Source of the DNA: Mesorhizobium sp. L-2-11
Lineage (GTDB): Bacteria > Pseudomonadota > Alphaproteobacteria > Rhizobiales > Rhizobiaceae
DNA: 64,000 bases
Direction of reading: 5' to 3'
NCBI RefSeq assembly: GCF_016756595.1
Contig: NZ_AP023257.1
Location: forward strand, 3,178,001-3,242,000
Under the pieces are notes generated by a model, which saw only the letters and a program-made list of their open reading frames with translations, was not told the DNA's origin and searched no databases. Numbering within the stretch: position 1 is the stretch's first letter; each line of letters starts with the position of its first letter. Made by a program: the position numbers and the translations under genes. Positions 1 through 9,140 of the stretch are shown piece by piece.

Positions 1-831
1 CGGTTCGCCCTTGCCGGGTCTCTCCTTGTGGTCGGCGACCCGTTCGAGCGCGGCGAGCACGTTGCCGTCGTAATAGCCCCAGACCGTGGTGCGCGGCAGC
101 AGGCGGACATTGTCATAGCCTTCGAGCTGGCCGGCGGCTCGCGCCGCCCAGTCGGCCCCGGGCATGCCGTCGATCGTCTCGCCCGACCAGTTGGCCGAGC
201 CGCCGAAATGCGGTTCGAGCTCGCTGAGGATGACACGCGCGCCCTGATCGGCTGCTGCCCTGGCGGCCATCAGCCCGGCCGGACCGGAGCCGACCACCAG
301 CACATCGCAGAAGGCGTTCATGCGCTCGTAACGCGCCGTATCGGCAGCGGTCCCGGCGCGGCCGAGACCGGCGGCGCGGCGGATGAAATGCTCGCAGAAC
401 ATCCAGAAACGCGTGCTCTTCAGCGGACCGATCGCGGGTCCCATGAAGGTCTTGTAATAGAAGCCGGCGGACAGAAGCCTGCCGCCGAGCTGGTTGGCGG
501 CGCTGACGTCCCAGGCCAGCGACGGAAAGCGGTTCTGGCTGACGGCGGTCAGCCCATCATAGATCTCGACCATGGTCGCGGCGATGTTGGGCTCGCGAAC
601 CTCGCCCCGCAGCACCGTCACCAGGGCGTTCGGTTCCTCGGCCCCTGATGTCAGCACGCCGCGGGGACGGTGGTATTTGAACGAGCGCCCGAACAGGGTG
701 ACGCCATTGGCCAGCAGCGCTGAGGCAAGGGTGTCGCCGGCGTGTCCGGTGTAAGGCGCGCCGTCGAAGGTGAACCGGATGGTTCGCAGCCGGTCGATCC
801 GGCCGCCGGCATCGGTGCGGCGCGGGCTCAT
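1..831 (-). CDS. soxA: Sarcosine oxidase alpha subunit, N-terminal part (gene cut by window edge)
   Basis: First 277 residues of a protein normally about 1000 long; the rest lies off the left edge. Heterotetrameric sarcosine oxidase converts sarcosine, THF and O2 to glycine, 5,10-methylene-THF and H2O2 in the cytoplasm. Visible: an N-terminal ferredoxin-like segment (PYTGHAGDTLASALLANGV, then FKYHRPRGVL) and, near residue 200, a Rossmann dinucleotide motif (DVLVVGSGPAGLMAARAA), the usual order in SoxA. The ATG overlaps the soxD stop codon (ATGA), so translation is probably coupled. Operon order soxB-soxD-soxA is standard and soxG is expected beyond the edge. Confidence 0.95.
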   Translation of the reverse strand, partial: MSPRRTDAGGRIDRLRTIRFTFDGAPYTGHAGDTLASALLANGVTLFGRSFKYHRPRGVLTSGAEEPNALVTVLRGEVREPNIAATMVEIYDGLTAVSQNRFPSLAWDVSAANQLGGRLLSAGFYYKTFMGPAIGPLKSTRFWMFCEHFIRRAAGLGRAGTAADTARYERMNAFCDVLVVGSGPAGLMAARAAADQGARVILSELEPHFGGSANWSGETIDGMPGADWAARAAGQLEGYDNVRLLPRTTVWGYYDGNVLAALERVADHKERPGKGEP

Positions 832-1124
832 ATCTTGCCCTCCGCCTTGTGCCGCGCGGCGGCTTTGTGGTCGCCGCGCGTGAACGCGACGCTGGAGATC
901 TCGTGTGTCAGCGTGTTGCGCACGACCCTGAGATGGGCACGGCAGCCGCCGGAATGCTGCCAGATCTCGTTGTGGTCACCCGCCGGGTTCAAACGGTCAT
1001 AGACATAGGCGTTCCAGGCATCGAGGTCCTGCGAGGCAGGCTGAGGCCGCTCACGGTTGCCGTCACCCTGATAGGTGAACTCGATGACGTCGCGCGGGCC
1101 GCAATAGGGACAGGTAATCAGCAT
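828..1124 (-). CDS. soxD: Sarcosine oxidase delta subunit
   Basis: 98-residue protein, the usual length for SoxD. It starts MLITCPYCG, and Cys5, Cys8, His57 and Cys61 form the zinc site known for this small subunit, which packs against the alpha subunit. It begins 10 bp after the soxB stop and its own stop overlaps the soxA start, so it is the middle gene of a tightly coupled sarcosine oxidase operon. Identification is firm from the CPYCG motif, the size and the position. Confidence 0.95.
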   Translation of the reverse strand: MLITCPYCGPRDVIEFTYQGDGNRERPQPASQDLDAWNAYVYDRLNPAGDHNEIWQHSGGCRAHLRVVRNTLTHEISSVAFTRGDHKAAARHKAEGKI

Positions 1125-1134
1125 CGAGTTCCAC

Positions 1135-2394
1135 CTAATGCAGCCGCGGCGTCGCGCCCTGGCCCTTGTCGTCGATCACCAAGCCGCGATGGAAGCGATT
1201 CAGCGTGAAGGGCGCGTTGATGTCGTGCGGTTCATCCTTGGCGATGGTCCAGGCAAAGCACCAGCCGGAGGCCGGCGTCGCCTTGAAGCCGCCGTAGCAC
1301 CAGCCGCAGTTGAGATACATGCCCGGCAGCGGGCCGGTGGTGATGATGGGAGAACCGTCCATCGACATGTCGCAGACGCCGCCCCAGGAGCGCAGCATAC
1401 GAACGCGGGCGAGACCCGGAAACAGCGCCAGCATCTCGCTCATCACCTCGTCGACAACAGGCAAACTGCCGCGCTGGGCGTAGCTGTTGTAGCCGTCGAG
1501 ATCGCCGCCATAGACAAGGCCGCCCTTGTCCGACTGCGACATGTAGAAATGGCCCATGCCGAAGGTCAGAACCGTGTCGATGAAAGGCTTCAGCGATTCC
1601 GTCACGAAGGCCTGCAGCACTTGGCTCTCGATCGGCATCGTATCGATGCCGGCGAGCCGCATGACTTGCCCGGTGCTGCCGGCCACCGCGACCGCCACCT
1701 TCCTGGCGCGGACCTCGCCGCGCGAGGTCGTGACACCTGATATGCGATCGCCGTCGCGTAGGAAGCCGGTGACCTCGCAATTCTCGATGATGTCGACGCC
1801 ACGGCGGTCGGCACCACGTGCATAGCCCCAGGCGACGGCATCATGGCGGGCGGTGCCGGCGCGCCGCTGCATCAGGCCGCCGACGATTGGGAAGCGCGCC
1901 GTGGCGGAGACGTTCAGCGCCGGCACCAGGCGCGCGATCTCGGCCGTGGTCATCAGTTCGGCGTCGACGCCGAGATGGCGCATGGCGTTGCCGCGGCGGG
2001 CAAAATCGTCGAGCTGGGCGGGCGTGTGCGCGAGGTTGAGGCAGCCGCGCTGCGAGAACATGACGTTGTAGTTGAGATCGTGCGACAGGTTCTCCCACAG
2101 CTTCATCGAATGTTCGTAGAAGCGGGTGTTGGCCGGCAGCAGGTAGTTGGAGCGGACGGCTGTCGTGTTGCGGCCGACATTGCCGGAGCCGAGCCAGCCC
2201 TTTTCAAGCACCGCGACGTTGGTGATGCCGTGCTCCTTGGCGAGATAATAGGCGGTCGACAGGCCATGGCCGCCGCCGCCGATGACGATCACGTCGTAGG
2301 ACGCCTTCGGGTCCGGCTTGCGCCAGGCCGGTTTCCAGTCCTTGTTGCCGGACAGCGCGTTTTTGAGAAGCGAGAAGGCCGAATATTCCGCCAT
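1135..2394 (-). CDS. soxB: Sarcosine oxidase beta subunit
   Basis: 419-residue flavoprotein subunit that carries sarcosine oxidation. It has an FAD-binding GGGGHG motif at residues 39-44 and an ARHDAVAWG motif with His184, matching the histidine that holds covalent FMN in characterised SoxB. The chosen start gives MAEYSAFSLLKNALSG, the family's normal N-terminus; an in-frame start 54 bp upstream would add an atypical 18-residue leader. First gene of soxBDA. With the dimethylglycine-dehydrogenase-like genes elsewhere in the window it completes glycine betaine breakdown to glycine. No clear Shine-Dalgarno was seen, so the start is slightly uncertain. Confidence 0.94.
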   Translation of the reverse strand: MAEYSAFSLLKNALSGNKDWKPAWRKPDPKASYDVIVIGGGGHGLSTAYYLAKEHGITNVAVLEKGWLGSGNVGRNTTAVRSNYLLPANTRFYEHSMKLWENLSHDLNYNVMFSQRGCLNLAHTPAQLDDFARRGNAMRHLGVDAELMTTAEIARLVPALNVSATARFPIVGGLMQRRAGTARHDAVAWGYARGADRRGVDIIENCEVTGFLRDGDRISGVTTSRGEVRARKVAVAVAGSTGQVMRLAGIDTMPIESQVLQAFVTESLKPFIDTVLTFGMGHFYMSQSDKGGLVYGGDLDGYNSYAQRGSLPVVDEVMSEMLALFPGLARVRMLRSWGGVCDMSMDGSPIITTGPLPGMYLNCGWCYGGFKATPASGWCFAWTIAKDEPHDINAPFTLNRFHRGLVIDDKGQGATPRLH

Positions 2395-2609
2395 TGTTTT
2401 TGTTGTCCGTTCTGGCTTATCGTCGTCCGTGTAGGCGATGCGGCACACTATAGAACAGGCCGCTGCCGCAAAGCCAATATTGCGCCATCGCTTTTCGACT
2501 GGCCGACTCCGAAGGGCGGGCAGAGCGGGACGGCTTGCTCCCTTGTATGAGCGTCTTTATCAAGGGCGAGCTTTAGAACGCCTTACCGTCTGTGAGTCGC
2601 CAAACGATC

Positions 2610-5099
2610 ATGCTTTTCCGACTGCTCCGCCTTGTCCTGGTCCTGGCGATCGTCGCCTCGGCGCCGCTGTCGCTTGATGCTGCGGCGCAGGGGCCTGAGC
2701 AGGGTGTCTCTGGAGTGGTCGTCGACCAGCAGAAAATCCTGCAGGACCTGACGACGAGGACCGACACTCTCGAAAAGAAAATCCAGGAAGACGGTGACGA
2801 CGACGCCAGCCTTGTCGATATCCGCCTGCAGCTCGAGGAAATGTCGCGAGGTGCGCTGAACAGCGCGCTTGCCTTCCGCCCGCGCCTTTCGGAGATCAAC
2901 GCAAGGCTCGATCAGCTCGGGGCGCCGCCGGCCGCCGGCCAGCCGCCCGAACCCGACATCGTGACCAGCGAGCGCCAGGCGCTGGCGTCCGAAAAGGCCG
3001 AGATCAATGCTGTCATCGCCGCGGCGCAAAACCTGTCGATCCGCATCAGCGGCCTCATCGCCAAGATCGGCAATATGCGCAGCGAGCTGTTTCGCAACCT
3101 GCTCACCAAGCGCTACGTGCTGTCCGACGCGTTGAGCCCCGAGGTCATTTCCGACGCCAACGGTGAATTTACCGGCTTCTACAAGGCAGTGTCATCGTGG
3201 CTGGCCTTCGCCTTCAAGTTCAAGTTCCAGGCTGTGCTGGCCGCGACCTTGACGGCGCTTTCGCTGGCGGCGGTGCTTTTTGTCGGTGGGCGGCGTCTGT
3301 TCGGGCGTGTCTTCGAAGCCGACCCTTCGATCGAAGATCCGTCCTATCTCAGCCGGCTGTCGGTGGCGTTCTGGTCGACGTTGCTGCCGACGCTGGCGGT
3401 CGGCGCCTTCCTGGTCTCGACGGTTTTCTTTTTCAACTATTACAATGTGTTGCGCGGCGACATTGGTGTTTTCCTGAATGCGCTGGTCGCGGTAATCGCG
3501 GTGGTATTCTGCGTCAACCGCCTGGCCAATGCGGCGCTGGAGCCGCGGCTGCCGAACTGGCGGCTCATCCCGGTTGAAACCGGCCCGGCACGCTGGCTGG
3601 TGCGGCTGACGACCGCCATGGCGGTGGTGATCGGCGTCAACAATTTCCTGTCGGTCGTCAACGACAAGATGGGCTCACCGCTGTCGCTGACCATCGCCAG
3701 AAGTTTTGTCGCCACCATCATCGTCGGCATCATCCTGATCCTGATGGGCCTGCTGAAACCGTTCAAGGCTGCCGACGGAAGCTGGCGCCCCTGGCCGGCG
3801 TGGCTGCGCTACACGGCAGTCGCGATCGGCCTTTTCACCATTGCCACTGCGCTGCTCGGCTATATCGGCCTTGCCATCTTCGTCTCGCTGCAAGTCGTGG
3901 TCACCGGCACCATTCTGGTCACCGCCTATATCGGCTTTCTGTCGGCGCGGGCGATCAGCGAGGAAGGCGGCTTTGCCAACACATCGATCGGCCGCTGGCT
4001 ATCGACCAATTCCAGTTATGAGGAGTCGGCGCTCGACCAACTCGGCCTTGTCGTCAGCGTCGCCATCAACTTGATGATCGTGCTGGTGTTCCTGCCGCTG
4101 ATCCTGTTGATGTGGGGCTTCCAGCCCGGCGACATCGAGGCCTGGGGCTACAAGCTGGCGACGGGCCTCACCATCGGCTCGGTGACGATCTCGGTGACCG
4201 GCATCCTCACCGGCATCATCGTCTTCATCATCGGCTATTTCCTGACGCGCTGGTTCCAGGGCTGGCTCGACGGCTCGGTGATGGCGCGCGGCAAAGTCGA
4301 TACCGGCGTGCGCAACTCGATTCGGCTGGCGGTCGGCTATGCCGGCGTCGCGCTCGCAGCACTCGTCGGCGTCTCGGCGGCGGGCATCGATCTCTCCAAC
4401 CTGGCGCTTGTCGCCGGCGCCCTGTCGCTCGGTATCGGCTTTGGCCTGCAGAATGTCGTCTCCAACTTCGTCTCCGGCCTGATCCTTTTGGCCGAGCGGC
4501 CGTTCAAGGTCGGCGACTGGATCGTCGCCGGTGAGATCAGCGGCACGGTCAAGAAGATCAGCGTGCGCGCCACCGAGATCGAGACGTTCCAGCGCCAGTC
4601 GGTGATCCTGCCCAATTCAAACCTGATCAACAATGCGGTCGGCAACTGGACGCACCGCAACAAGCTCGGTCGCGTCGACATCAAGGTCGGCGTTGCCTAT
4701 GGCAGCGACGTCAAGCAGGCCCATGCTGTGCTGTTGGAGATTGCGCGCGGCCATCCGCTGGTGCTGAAAAATCCGGAACCCTTCGTGCTGTTCACCAATT
4801 TCGGGGCGGCCGCTCTCGAATTCGAAATCCGTGTGTTCCTGGCCGACGTGTTGAACGGCAACATCGTCCAGAACGACATTCGTTTTGCCGTCCTCGATGC
4901 GTTCGCCGATCAGCATATCGAAATTCCGTCGGCGCCGCGCGCTGTCGTTGAGACCAAGAAGGATGCGGCGTGGCCGATCGATGACGACAAGATCGAAGTC
5001 GATTTTGCCGAACAGGAGCAAGCCAAGGCGGAAGCCGTGGCCGAGGCGAAACGCCTGGCTAGATCCGGGCGCAAAACCCGCAAGCCGGATCCCGATTAG
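2610..5099 (+). CDS. MscS-family mechanosensitive channel with large N-terminal domain (DUF3772 type)
   Basis: About 830 residues, much longer than E. coli MscS (286). A signal peptide (MLFRLLRLVLVLAIVASAP) leads into a periplasmic, partly coiled-coil region (about residues 25-190), then roughly ten membrane segments, then the MscS core. The pore-helix and beta-domain signature is clear around residues 605-650 (GIGFGLQNVVSNFVSGLIL, then ERPFKVGDWI). The tail is charged and Lys/Arg-rich. Such large MscS proteins release solutes on hypo-osmotic shock, plausible in an organism that accumulates betaines. An upstream GTG at 2592 would add six residues; no ribosome-binding site decides between them. 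Divergent from soxB and probably monocistronic. Confidence 0.88.
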   Translation: MLFRLLRLVLVLAIVASAPLSLDAAAQGPEQGVSGVVVDQQKILQDLTTRTDTLEKKIQEDGDDDASLVDIRLQLEEMSRGALNSALAFRPRLSEINARLDQLGAPPAAGQPPEPDIVTSERQALASEKAEINAVIAAAQNLSIRISGLIAKIGNMRSELFRNLLTKRYVLSDALSPEVISDANGEFTGFYKAVSSWLAFAFKFKFQAVLAATLTALSLAAVLFVGGRRLFGRVFEADPSIEDPSYLSRLSVAFWSTLLPTLAVGAFLVSTVFFFNYYNVLRGDIGVFLNALVAVIAVVFCVNRLANAALEPRLPNWRLIPVETGPARWLVRLTTAMAVVIGVNNFLSVVNDKMGSPLSLTIARSFVATIIVGIILILMGLLKPFKAADGSWRPWPAWLRYTAVAIGLFTIATALLGYIGLAIFVSLQVVVTGTILVTAYIGFLSARAISEEGGFANTSIGRWLSTNSSYEESALDQLGLVVSVAINLMIVLVFLPLILLMWGFQPGDIEAWGYKLATGLTIGSVTISVTGILTGIIVFIIGYFLTRWFQGWLDGSVMARGKVDTGVRNSIRLAVGYAGVALAALVGVSAAGIDLSNLALVAGALSLGIGFGLQNVVSNFVSGLILLAERPFKVGDWIVAGEISGTVKKISVRATEIETFQRQSVILPNSNLINNAVGNWTHRNKLGRVDIKVGVAYGSDVKQAHAVLLEIARGHPLVLKNPEPFVLFTNFGAAALEFEIRVFLADVLNGNIVQNDIRFAVLDAFADQHIEIPSAPRAVVETKKDAAWPIDDDKIEVDFAEQEQAKAEAVAEAKRLARSGRKTRKPDPD

Positions 5100-5254
5100 G
5101 GTACTCAAATCCGGCTTTCGACGCAGCCAAAGCAATTGCGGCATGAATGCGGCATTCAGTTGCCGTTCAGCTGGCATCTCATATAAGCTCACATGCAAAG
5201 GGCGGGAATGCCTTGCGAAACGCAACAGAGGCGGTGGCAACACCGATACTGCAA

Positions 5255-5518
5255 ATGTGGAAGTCTCTCGTCGCCGCCATTGCTTTTCTTGCCGTGGGCG
5301 GTTCAGCCTTGGCCGCCAGCGCCACCAACAAGGACGCCGAGACCCGCACACTCGTCGTGACCGAAGGCGGTGGCAAGACGGAACTGGCGCTGGCCGCCGG
5401 CGAAACCGCGGAATTCTGCCCGACCGGCTGTTTCGTTACCATGCCGAACGGCGACCTCGAGGCGCTGACTGGTTCGGAAACAATCGAAATCTCAGGCGGT
5501 GTCGCCCGCATCAAGTAA
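5255..5518 (+). CDS. Small exported protein of unknown function
   Basis: 87 residues starting MWKSLVAAIAFLAVGGSALA, a clear signal peptide with an A-x-A type cleavage site. The mature part is short and probably periplasmic, with a CPTGC motif that could form a disulphide or bind metal, followed by a short beta-rich stretch. An in-frame ATG at 5147 would add 36 residues without signal-peptide character, so the internal start is preferred. I do not recognise the family. A terminator-like hairpin follows the stop, suggesting a single-gene unit. Confidence 0.7.
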   Translation: MWKSLVAAIAFLAVGGSALAASATNKDAETRTLVVTEGGGKTELALAAGETAEFCPTGCFVTMPNGDLEALTGSETIEISGGVARIK

Positions 5519-5542
5519 CCGCGTCAAAAAACTGTTTTTTCG

Positions 5543-5566
5543 AAGGCTGGGCAAATGCCCGGCCTT
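5543..5566 (+). terminator. Probable intrinsic terminator after the small exported protein
   Basis: Ten-base-pair stem (AAGGCTGGGC pairing with GCCCGGCCTT, one G-T wobble) around an AAAT loop, followed by a short T run. It sits 25 bp after the stop codon at 5518. The T tract is weak, so termination may be partial. Confidence 0.55.
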
Positions 5567-5711
5567 TGAACGTTTCGAGTTATCGAAACTTAACGATGAA
5601 AGGGAAAATACCGTCACGCAAACCAGGCCAGGCTGGGCGTTTTAACGATCGCTGCGCTGTTCCCCGTTATATCGGCCGAAGACGCCGAAGCATGGGGTTT
5701 TGGATCGGCGC

Positions 5712-5750
5712 CTGATCCTTTTCGAAAGGTCGGCTTTCGGGATCATGCGC
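5712..5750. repeat. Dispersed palindromic repeat (GCGCATGATCC family), copy A
   Basis: Imperfect palindrome ending GGGATCATGCGC. The same GCGCATGATCC edge with an A/T-rich GAAAATCG-like core recurs at 12971-13010 and 26622-26661. Dispersed intergenic palindromes of this sort are common in Mesorhizobium and other rhizobia. This copy lies just upstream of the HAD-UbiA operon. Confidence 0.5.
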
Positions 5751-5771
5751 TTTTAGGCAGGGCAACGAAGA

Positions 5772-7205
5772 ATGGATGCGCGGTCTGACAGGAACGCAAT
5801 CCCGCTTGCGGTCGATCTCGATGGCACGCTGATCGCAACGGACCTGTTGTGGGAAGGCCTGTTCATCCTTCTCAAGAAGAATCCGCTCTATATTTTCCTG
5901 GTGCCGTTCTGGCTCGCTGGCGGGCCGGCGCGGTTGAAGCAGGCCATCGCTCAACGCATCGACATCGATCCTGCGTCGCTGCCCTACCGCGAGGCGCTGC
6001 TTCAGCGCCTTCGCACCGAACATGGCGAAGGCCGCAAGATCGTGCTGGCGACCGGGACGCCGCGTAAATTCGCCGAGGCGATCGCCGCACATCTCGGGAT
6101 ATTCGATCGCGTCCTGGCGACCGACGGCCCCCACAACATGACTTCAGGCAGAAAGCGCGCCTCGCTTGTCGCCGCCTATGGCGATGGCGGCTTCGACTAT
6201 GCCGGCAACAGCCGGCACGACCTTAGGGTATTCGACGCCGCACGCACGGCAATCGTCGTCGCGCCCGACCGCCATGCCGCGCGCTGGCAGGCCGCGCACA
6301 GTGCCGAAATCATGCCGGCGCCGAAGCCGACATTCAGAACCATCGTCAAGATGCTGCGCGTTCATCAGTGGCTGAAGAACTCGCTGATCGCGGTGCCGAT
6401 GGTGCTGTCGCACGAATACTTCAACGCCGACATGATCTGGAAATGCCTGCTGGCATTCGTCTCGTTCAGCGCAGTCGCTTCCGCCATCTACATCTTCAAT
6501 GATTTCTTCGATCTCGCGCTCGACCGCAAACACCTGACCAAGCGCAACCGGCCCTTTGCCAGCGGCGCGCTGTCGATCCCGTTCGGCCTCGGTTCAATGA
6601 TGGTGCTGCTCGCAACAGGCGTTGGTGCAGGGCTTCTGCTGCCGATCGAATTCCTCGGCGTGCTCGGCGGCTACATGGTCATCACCATCGGCTATTCGCT
6701 ATCGTTCAAGCGCATGCTTCTGATCGATGTGCTGATATTGGCCGGTCTCTACACGATCCGCGTTCTGGCGGGCGCCGCGGCGACCGGCGTCGACGCCTCG
6801 TTCTGGCTGCTGGCCTTCTCGATCTTCTTTTTCCTGTCGCTGGCGCTGGTAAAGCGGTTTGTCGAGCTGCGCACGACCGCCATTCCGGCCGGCGAGCGCA
6901 TTGCCGGCCGCGGCTACCGCACCGAAGACCAGGAGATCGTCGCCCAGGCGGGCATGGCCTCGGCCTTTTCCTCGGCACTGGTGCTGGCGCTCTATATGGA
7001 CAGCGTTGCAGTGCGCGAACTTTATCCGCATCCCTGGCTGGTCTGGCCGCTGGCGCCGATTGTGCTTTACCTGACCATGCGCGTCTGGATTCTCGCCCGC
7101 CGCGACCAGATGCATGACGATCCGGTCGTCTTCATCATCCGCGACTGGCGCAGCCAGATCGTCGTGCTGATCGGCGCCGTGTTTCTGGTCGCCGGAGGCT
7201 GGTAG
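5772..7205 (+). CDS. HAD-family phosphatase fused to UbiA-type prenyl-phosphate phosphoribosyltransferase
   Basis: 477 residues in two domains. Residues 1-190 carry the HAD nucleophile motif DLDGTL (Asp15, Asp17). Residues 195-477 form a polytopic UbiA domain with the Asp-rich motif NDFFDLALD near 243 and TKRNRPF just after. The closest known logic is mycobacterial decaprenylphosphoryl-phosphoribose synthesis (Rv3806c type), where a UbiA enzyme moves phosphoribose to polyprenyl phosphate and a phosphatase removes the 5-phosphate; here both steps may be in one chain. The next gene is a DprE1-like oxidase, which supports this. Azorhizobium noeC, used in Nod-factor arabinosylation, is a related precedent. 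First gene of a six-gene run. Confidence 0.82.
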   Translation: MDARSDRNAIPLAVDLDGTLIATDLLWEGLFILLKKNPLYIFLVPFWLAGGPARLKQAIAQRIDIDPASLPYREALLQRLRTEHGEGRKIVLATGTPRKFAEAIAAHLGIFDRVLATDGPHNMTSGRKRASLVAAYGDGGFDYAGNSRHDLRVFDAARTAIVVAPDRHAARWQAAHSAEIMPAPKPTFRTIVKMLRVHQWLKNSLIAVPMVLSHEYFNADMIWKCLLAFVSFSAVASAIYIFNDFFDLALDRKHLTKRNRPFASGALSIPFGLGSMMVLLATGVGAGLLLPIEFLGVLGGYMVITIGYSLSFKRMLLIDVLILAGLYTIRVLAGAAATGVDASFWLLAFSIFFFLSLALVKRFVELRTTAIPAGERIAGRGYRTEDQEIVAQAGMASAFSSALVLALYMDSVAVRELYPHPWLVWPLAPIVLYLTMRVWILARRDQMHDDPVVFIIRDWRSQIVVLIGAVFLVAGGW

Positions 7206-7207
7206 GC

Positions 7208-8560
7208 GTGGGGCAGGAGCGGTTCCAGAGCTTCGGTCTTGCCACGCCACCGGCACTCAATGTGATCTCGGCGGATGACGCTGTTGCGCTGCTGAAGAGC
7301 CGCAAGGCGACAAGAAACGCTTTGCTCGCCTACGGCAACGGCCGCTCCTATGGCGATTCCTGCCAGAATGGGGTGGGCGCGATCGTCGATATGCGGCCGC
7401 TGAACAGGATTCGCGCCTTCAATGCCGAAACCGGCGTGATCGAGGCCGAGGCTGGCGTGCTTCTGTCCGACATCATCGCCCATGCAGCACCATACGGCTT
7501 CTTTCCGGCCGTCGTTCCGGGCACGCAGTTCGTCACGCTCGGCGGCGCCATCGCCAATGACGTTCACGGCAAGAACCATCACCGGCGCGGCACCTTCGGC
7601 TGCCATGTCGAATCCTTCATGCTGCTCAGATCGGACGGACAGGCCCATTACTGCTCGGCCACCGAGAATGAACGCCAGTTCGCGGCGACGATCGGCGGCA
7701 TGGGGTTGACTGGCCTGATCCTGTCCGCATCGATCCGGCTGATGCGGGTACCATCGCTCGACATCGTCGAGAAGGTGACGCCGTTCCGTGATCTCAGCGA
7801 ATTCTTCGAACTTGCAGAAGTGGCCGATCAGGCCAACGAATACGTCGTCGCCTGGCTCGACCAGCTTGCCGGCGGCCACAGTCGCGGGCGCGGGCTGCTG
7901 TTCACCGGCAATCACGCCGAGCATGGTTCCCATTGCGCCTTGCGGGCCGGTGGAAATCTTTCGGTGCCGTTCCAGCTGCCGTTCAACGTGCTCAACCGGC
8001 CGTTCCTGACTGCCTTCAATGCCGCCTACCGGTGGAAGAAAGGCCGGTCCACGGCGCCGCGCCAGGTGGGCTACCAGGGTTTCTTCTTTCCGCTCGACGG
8101 CGTCGGCAACTGGAACCGGCTCTATGGACCGAACGGGCTTTTCCAGCACCAGAGCGTGGTGCCGCAAGACGTCGCGCGCCGAGTGGTGCCGGCATTGCTT
8201 GGGGCGGCAAAACGGGCCGGGCAGGGCTCGTTCCTCACCGTCCTGAAGCGCTTCGGCGGGGTCCGCTCGCCGGCACTGCTGTCGTTCCCGCGACCGGGTT
8301 TCACGTTGACGCTGGATTTCCCCAACCGTGGCCGTGCGACGCTGGCGCTGCTGAAGGAACTCGACCAAATCACAGTCGAGGCCGGTGGCGCGGTCAATCC
8401 TTACAAGGACGCCCGCATGGGCGACGACGTTTTCGCAGCCTCTTTTCCGGAATGGCAATGCATCGAAGCGATCCGCGATCCCGCCTTCATGTCGAGTTTC
8501 TGGGCGCGAACGGCGAAAAAGCTTGAGGCGCGACACGGAATCGCAGAAGCCGCGGAATAG
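7208..8560 (+). CDS. FAD-linked oxidoreductase of the DprE1 (decaprenylphosphoryl-ribose 2'-oxidase) type
   Basis: 450-residue FAD_binding_4 (VAO-type) protein. The flavin-binding part shows YGNGRSYGDSCQNG near residue 40 and PGTQFVTLGGAIANDVHGKN near 100, both very like DprE1, which oxidises polyprenylphosphoryl ribose at C2' on the way to arabinose. The GTG start lies 3 bp after the upstream stop and has a GGAGG ribosome site. In mycobacteria a short-chain reductase (DprE2) completes epimerisation; here the SDR two genes on may play that or another role. The partnership with UbiA is seen in sequence; the exact sugar is inferred. Confidence 0.85.
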   Translation: MGQERFQSFGLATPPALNVISADDAVALLKSRKATRNALLAYGNGRSYGDSCQNGVGAIVDMRPLNRIRAFNAETGVIEAEAGVLLSDIIAHAAPYGFFPAVVPGTQFVTLGGAIANDVHGKNHHRRGTFGCHVESFMLLRSDGQAHYCSATENERQFAATIGGMGLTGLILSASIRLMRVPSLDIVEKVTPFRDLSEFFELAEVADQANEYVVAWLDQLAGGHSRGRGLLFTGNHAEHGSHCALRAGGNLSVPFQLPFNVLNRPFLTAFNAAYRWKKGRSTAPRQVGYQGFFFPLDGVGNWNRLYGPNGLFQHQSVVPQDVARRVVPALLGAAKRAGQGSFLTVLKRFGGVRSPALLSFPRPGFTLTLDFPNRGRATLALLKELDQITVEAGGAVNPYKDARMGDDVFAASFPEWQCIEAIRDPAFMSSFWARTAKKLEARHGIAEAAE

Positions 8561-8678
8561 ATAAAATTCGAATAGTTCGTGGTTAACGGATATAAAGAAA
8601 GGTTTCCTCAAGATTTTTTGTGCTTCACGAAATATTTGGAAGTTTTCAATAGAACGGGGAAGGGTTGATGGAAAAAGC

Positions 8679-9140
8679 ATGAAATACATCGTCTTCATTC
8701 TGTTCACGGTCATGACAAACGCTGCCGCGCAGCTGATGCTGAAGCAGGGCATGATGTCACTCGGTGCGATTTCCCTCGAGGGCACCCATCCGTTGCTGAA
8801 GCTGTTGCAGATCGTCTTCAGCCCATGGGTTTTCCTCGGCCTGTGCACCTTCGTCATCTCGATGGCGTCGCACCTCTATGTGCTGTCCAAGGTAGAGCTC
8901 AGCTTCGCCTATCCGTTCCTCAGTCTCGCCTATGTCGCCGTTGCGATCTTCGCCTATTTCATCTTCCGCGAAGACCTCAATGGCTGGCGTATCGCCGGCA
9001 TCACTTTCATCTGCGTTGGCACGGTGCTGATCGCCCAAAGTGGCCGGGATTTGGGTGGCCGGGATTTGGGTGGTCGCGGGCATGACGAGGAAACGGCATC
9101 CCTTTCGTCTGACAAGATTCAAAGTGGGATCGTTCGATGA
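8679..9140 (+). CDS. Small four-helix EamA/SMR-type membrane protein, possible lipid-linked sugar flippase
   Basis: 153 residues with four membrane helices. The N-terminus (FTVMTNAAAQLMLKQG) has the A-x-x-LK-x-G pattern of ArnE/ArnF and EmrE-like proteins. ArnE/F move undecaprenyl-phosphate aminoarabinose across the inner membrane, so a flippase role for the operon's lipid-linked sugar is plausible. The C-terminal tail holds a tandem duplication (GRDLGG twice), from a repeated 15-bp unit near 9045-9073. Its stop overlaps the next start (ATGA). A small multidrug transporter is the alternative. Confidence 0.75.
   Translation: MKYIVFILFTVMTNAAAQLMLKQGMMSLGAISLEGTHPLLKLLQIVFSPWVFLGLCTFVISMASHLYVLSKVELSFAYPFLSLAYVAVAIFAYFIFREDLNGWRIAGITFICVGTVLIAQSGRDLGGRDLGGRGHDEETASLSSDKIQSGIVR

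Noticed and set aside
8588..8602. A third copy of the ATATAAAGA operator
   Set aside because: Only the left half is present; the right side reads AAGGTTTCC and does not form the palindrome.
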